Below the pieces are notes generated by a model. It was not told the DNA's origin, did no database searches, and worked only from the letters and a program-made list of their open reading frames with translations. From contig CAYZGK010000027.1 of the NCBI GenBank assembly GCA_964478025.1, forward strand, positions 1-7,090: 7,090 nucleotides of DNA, written 5' to 3'. The DNA comes from UBA3700 sp964478025 (lineage in GTDB: Bacteria > Bacillota > Clostridia > Christensenellales > UBA3700). The position numbers were made by a program, and so were the translations under genes. Shown piece by piece: positions 6,674-7,090 of the stretch. How positions within the stretch are numbered: position 1 is the first letter of the stretch; each line of letters starts with the position of its first letter.

Positions 6674-6693
6674 TTAAATATAAAGAATATAAA
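6654..6693 (+). repeat. 40-bp element, copy 2, with hairpin
   Basis: Second copy of the element at 6511-6550. Its hairpin is perfect: TATATTCTT (6667-6675), loop AAATATA, AAGAATATA (6683-6691). The period of 143 bp is not a multiple of three, so the pair does not look like an in-frame protein repeat. Confidence 0.75.
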
Positions 6694-7065
6694 GAACATA
6701 TAAACTAAAAAACCAGTTCAAAAAAAATTTTTTGTAGAATAAAAATAGTATAATAAAAATATAATATTATTTTATAGAAATTATGTGTTTTGTTCTATTT
6801 AGGATACACAAGATATAGTATTATTGGTTAAAGTGAATTCTTGGTAATTAAAAATATACTTCAATCTTTAAAAAAAGTAGTGCTATAAGTTTAAAATCAT
6901 ATAAAATTAAATTCTAACGGAAACTTATATGATAAATGGCTTTAGAGGTAGCAAATAAAAAAGGATCAGAAATTAAAAAAACAGAATTGGGTGAGGAGAA
7001 ATATTGTTTAAATTAAAGAAAAATTTATAAAAACAAAAAAAATACTTGTATAAGGGAGTGCAAGG
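6694..7065. other. AT-rich intergenic region upstream of the 7066 gene
   Basis: No convincing gene is seen. A 26-codon + strand frame (6936-7016, starting MALEVANKKGSEIKK) has a coding-like composition but no ribosome site, so it may be a leftover gene fragment. A TGnTATAAG extended -10-like site lies at 6881-6889. An inverted repeat ATCATATAA (6896-6904) / TTATATGAT (6925-6933) overlaps a second possible pairing, TATAAGTTT (6884-6892) / AAACTTATA (6921-6929). Confidence 0.5.
7004..7031 (+). promoter_or_regulatory. Candidate promoter of the 7066 gene
   Basis: TTGTTT (7004-7009) and TATAAA (7026-7031) are separated by 16 bp. The -10 matches the consensus at five of six bases, the -35 only at TTG. 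Transcription would begin near 7038-7040, leaving a leader of about 27 nt with the ribosome site. An alternative upstream start near 6896 (TGCTATAAG) would leave about 170 nt. Confidence 0.35.
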
Positions 7066-7090
7066 ATGAAAAAGGTTATTTATATTAGTA
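7066..7090 (+). CDS. Start of a + strand gene (3'-partial)
   Basis: Only eight codons are in the window (MKKVIYIS). The start is supported by AAGGGAG at 7052-7058 with a 7-nt gap to the ATG. Product unknown. The Lys-Lys-hydrophobic opening fits either a cytosolic protein beginning with a beta strand or the start of a signal peptide. Confidence 0.7.

Noticed and set aside
1..7090. CRISPR arrays, tRNA or rRNA genes, insertion sequences
   Set aside because: No regularly spaced repeats, cloverleaf or rRNA-like segments, and no transposase or terminal inverted repeats were seen.

Overview
The window is AT-rich DNA with strong Shine-Dalgarno sites, intrinsic terminators, a SipW/TasA-type secretion pair and a large repeat-built surface protein. 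This points to a low-GC Gram-positive (Bacillota, probably an uncultured gut Clostridia- or Erysipelotrichia-like lineage). The lineage is inferred from gene style only. The standard code fits, with TGG for Trp and no in-frame TGA.

Layout. (1) Positions 1-4171, + strand: the C-terminal 1,389 or so residues of a giant secreted protein whose start lies before the window. It has about eleven Cys-rich repeats (C-x9/10-C-x2-C then Gly-His), split by an Ig-like beta module. A long unrecognised beta-rich region follows, then Ig-like (Big_3-type) domains. No wall-anchor motif is visible. A very strong hairpin terminator ends it (4195-4243). (2) Positions 4244-4423: a short convergent intergenic region. 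(3) Positions 6225-4424, - strand: a two-gene unit. A small secreted protein with a SipW-type signal peptide comes first, then a SipW-type signal peptidase with an unusually long C-terminal tail. A hairpin sits between the two genes. (4) Positions 6226-6480: the upstream control region of that unit, with clustered heptamer and octamer repeats. (5) Positions 6467-7065: a mostly non-coding, very AT-rich stretch with a bidirectional terminator, a possible remnant of a small membrane protein, and two copies of a 40-bp element that share a hairpin. (6) Position 7066 onward, + strand: the first codons of a new gene with a good ribosome site.

How it works together. The signal peptidase most likely processes the adjacent small protein, as in tapA-sipW-tasA-type loci, releasing a TasA/camelysin-like extracellular matrix or fibre subunit. 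The giant Cys-repeat protein is another extracellular product, so the window looks like a cell-surface island. A functional link between the giant protein and the SipW pair is inference from proximity only; they are convergent and separately terminated.
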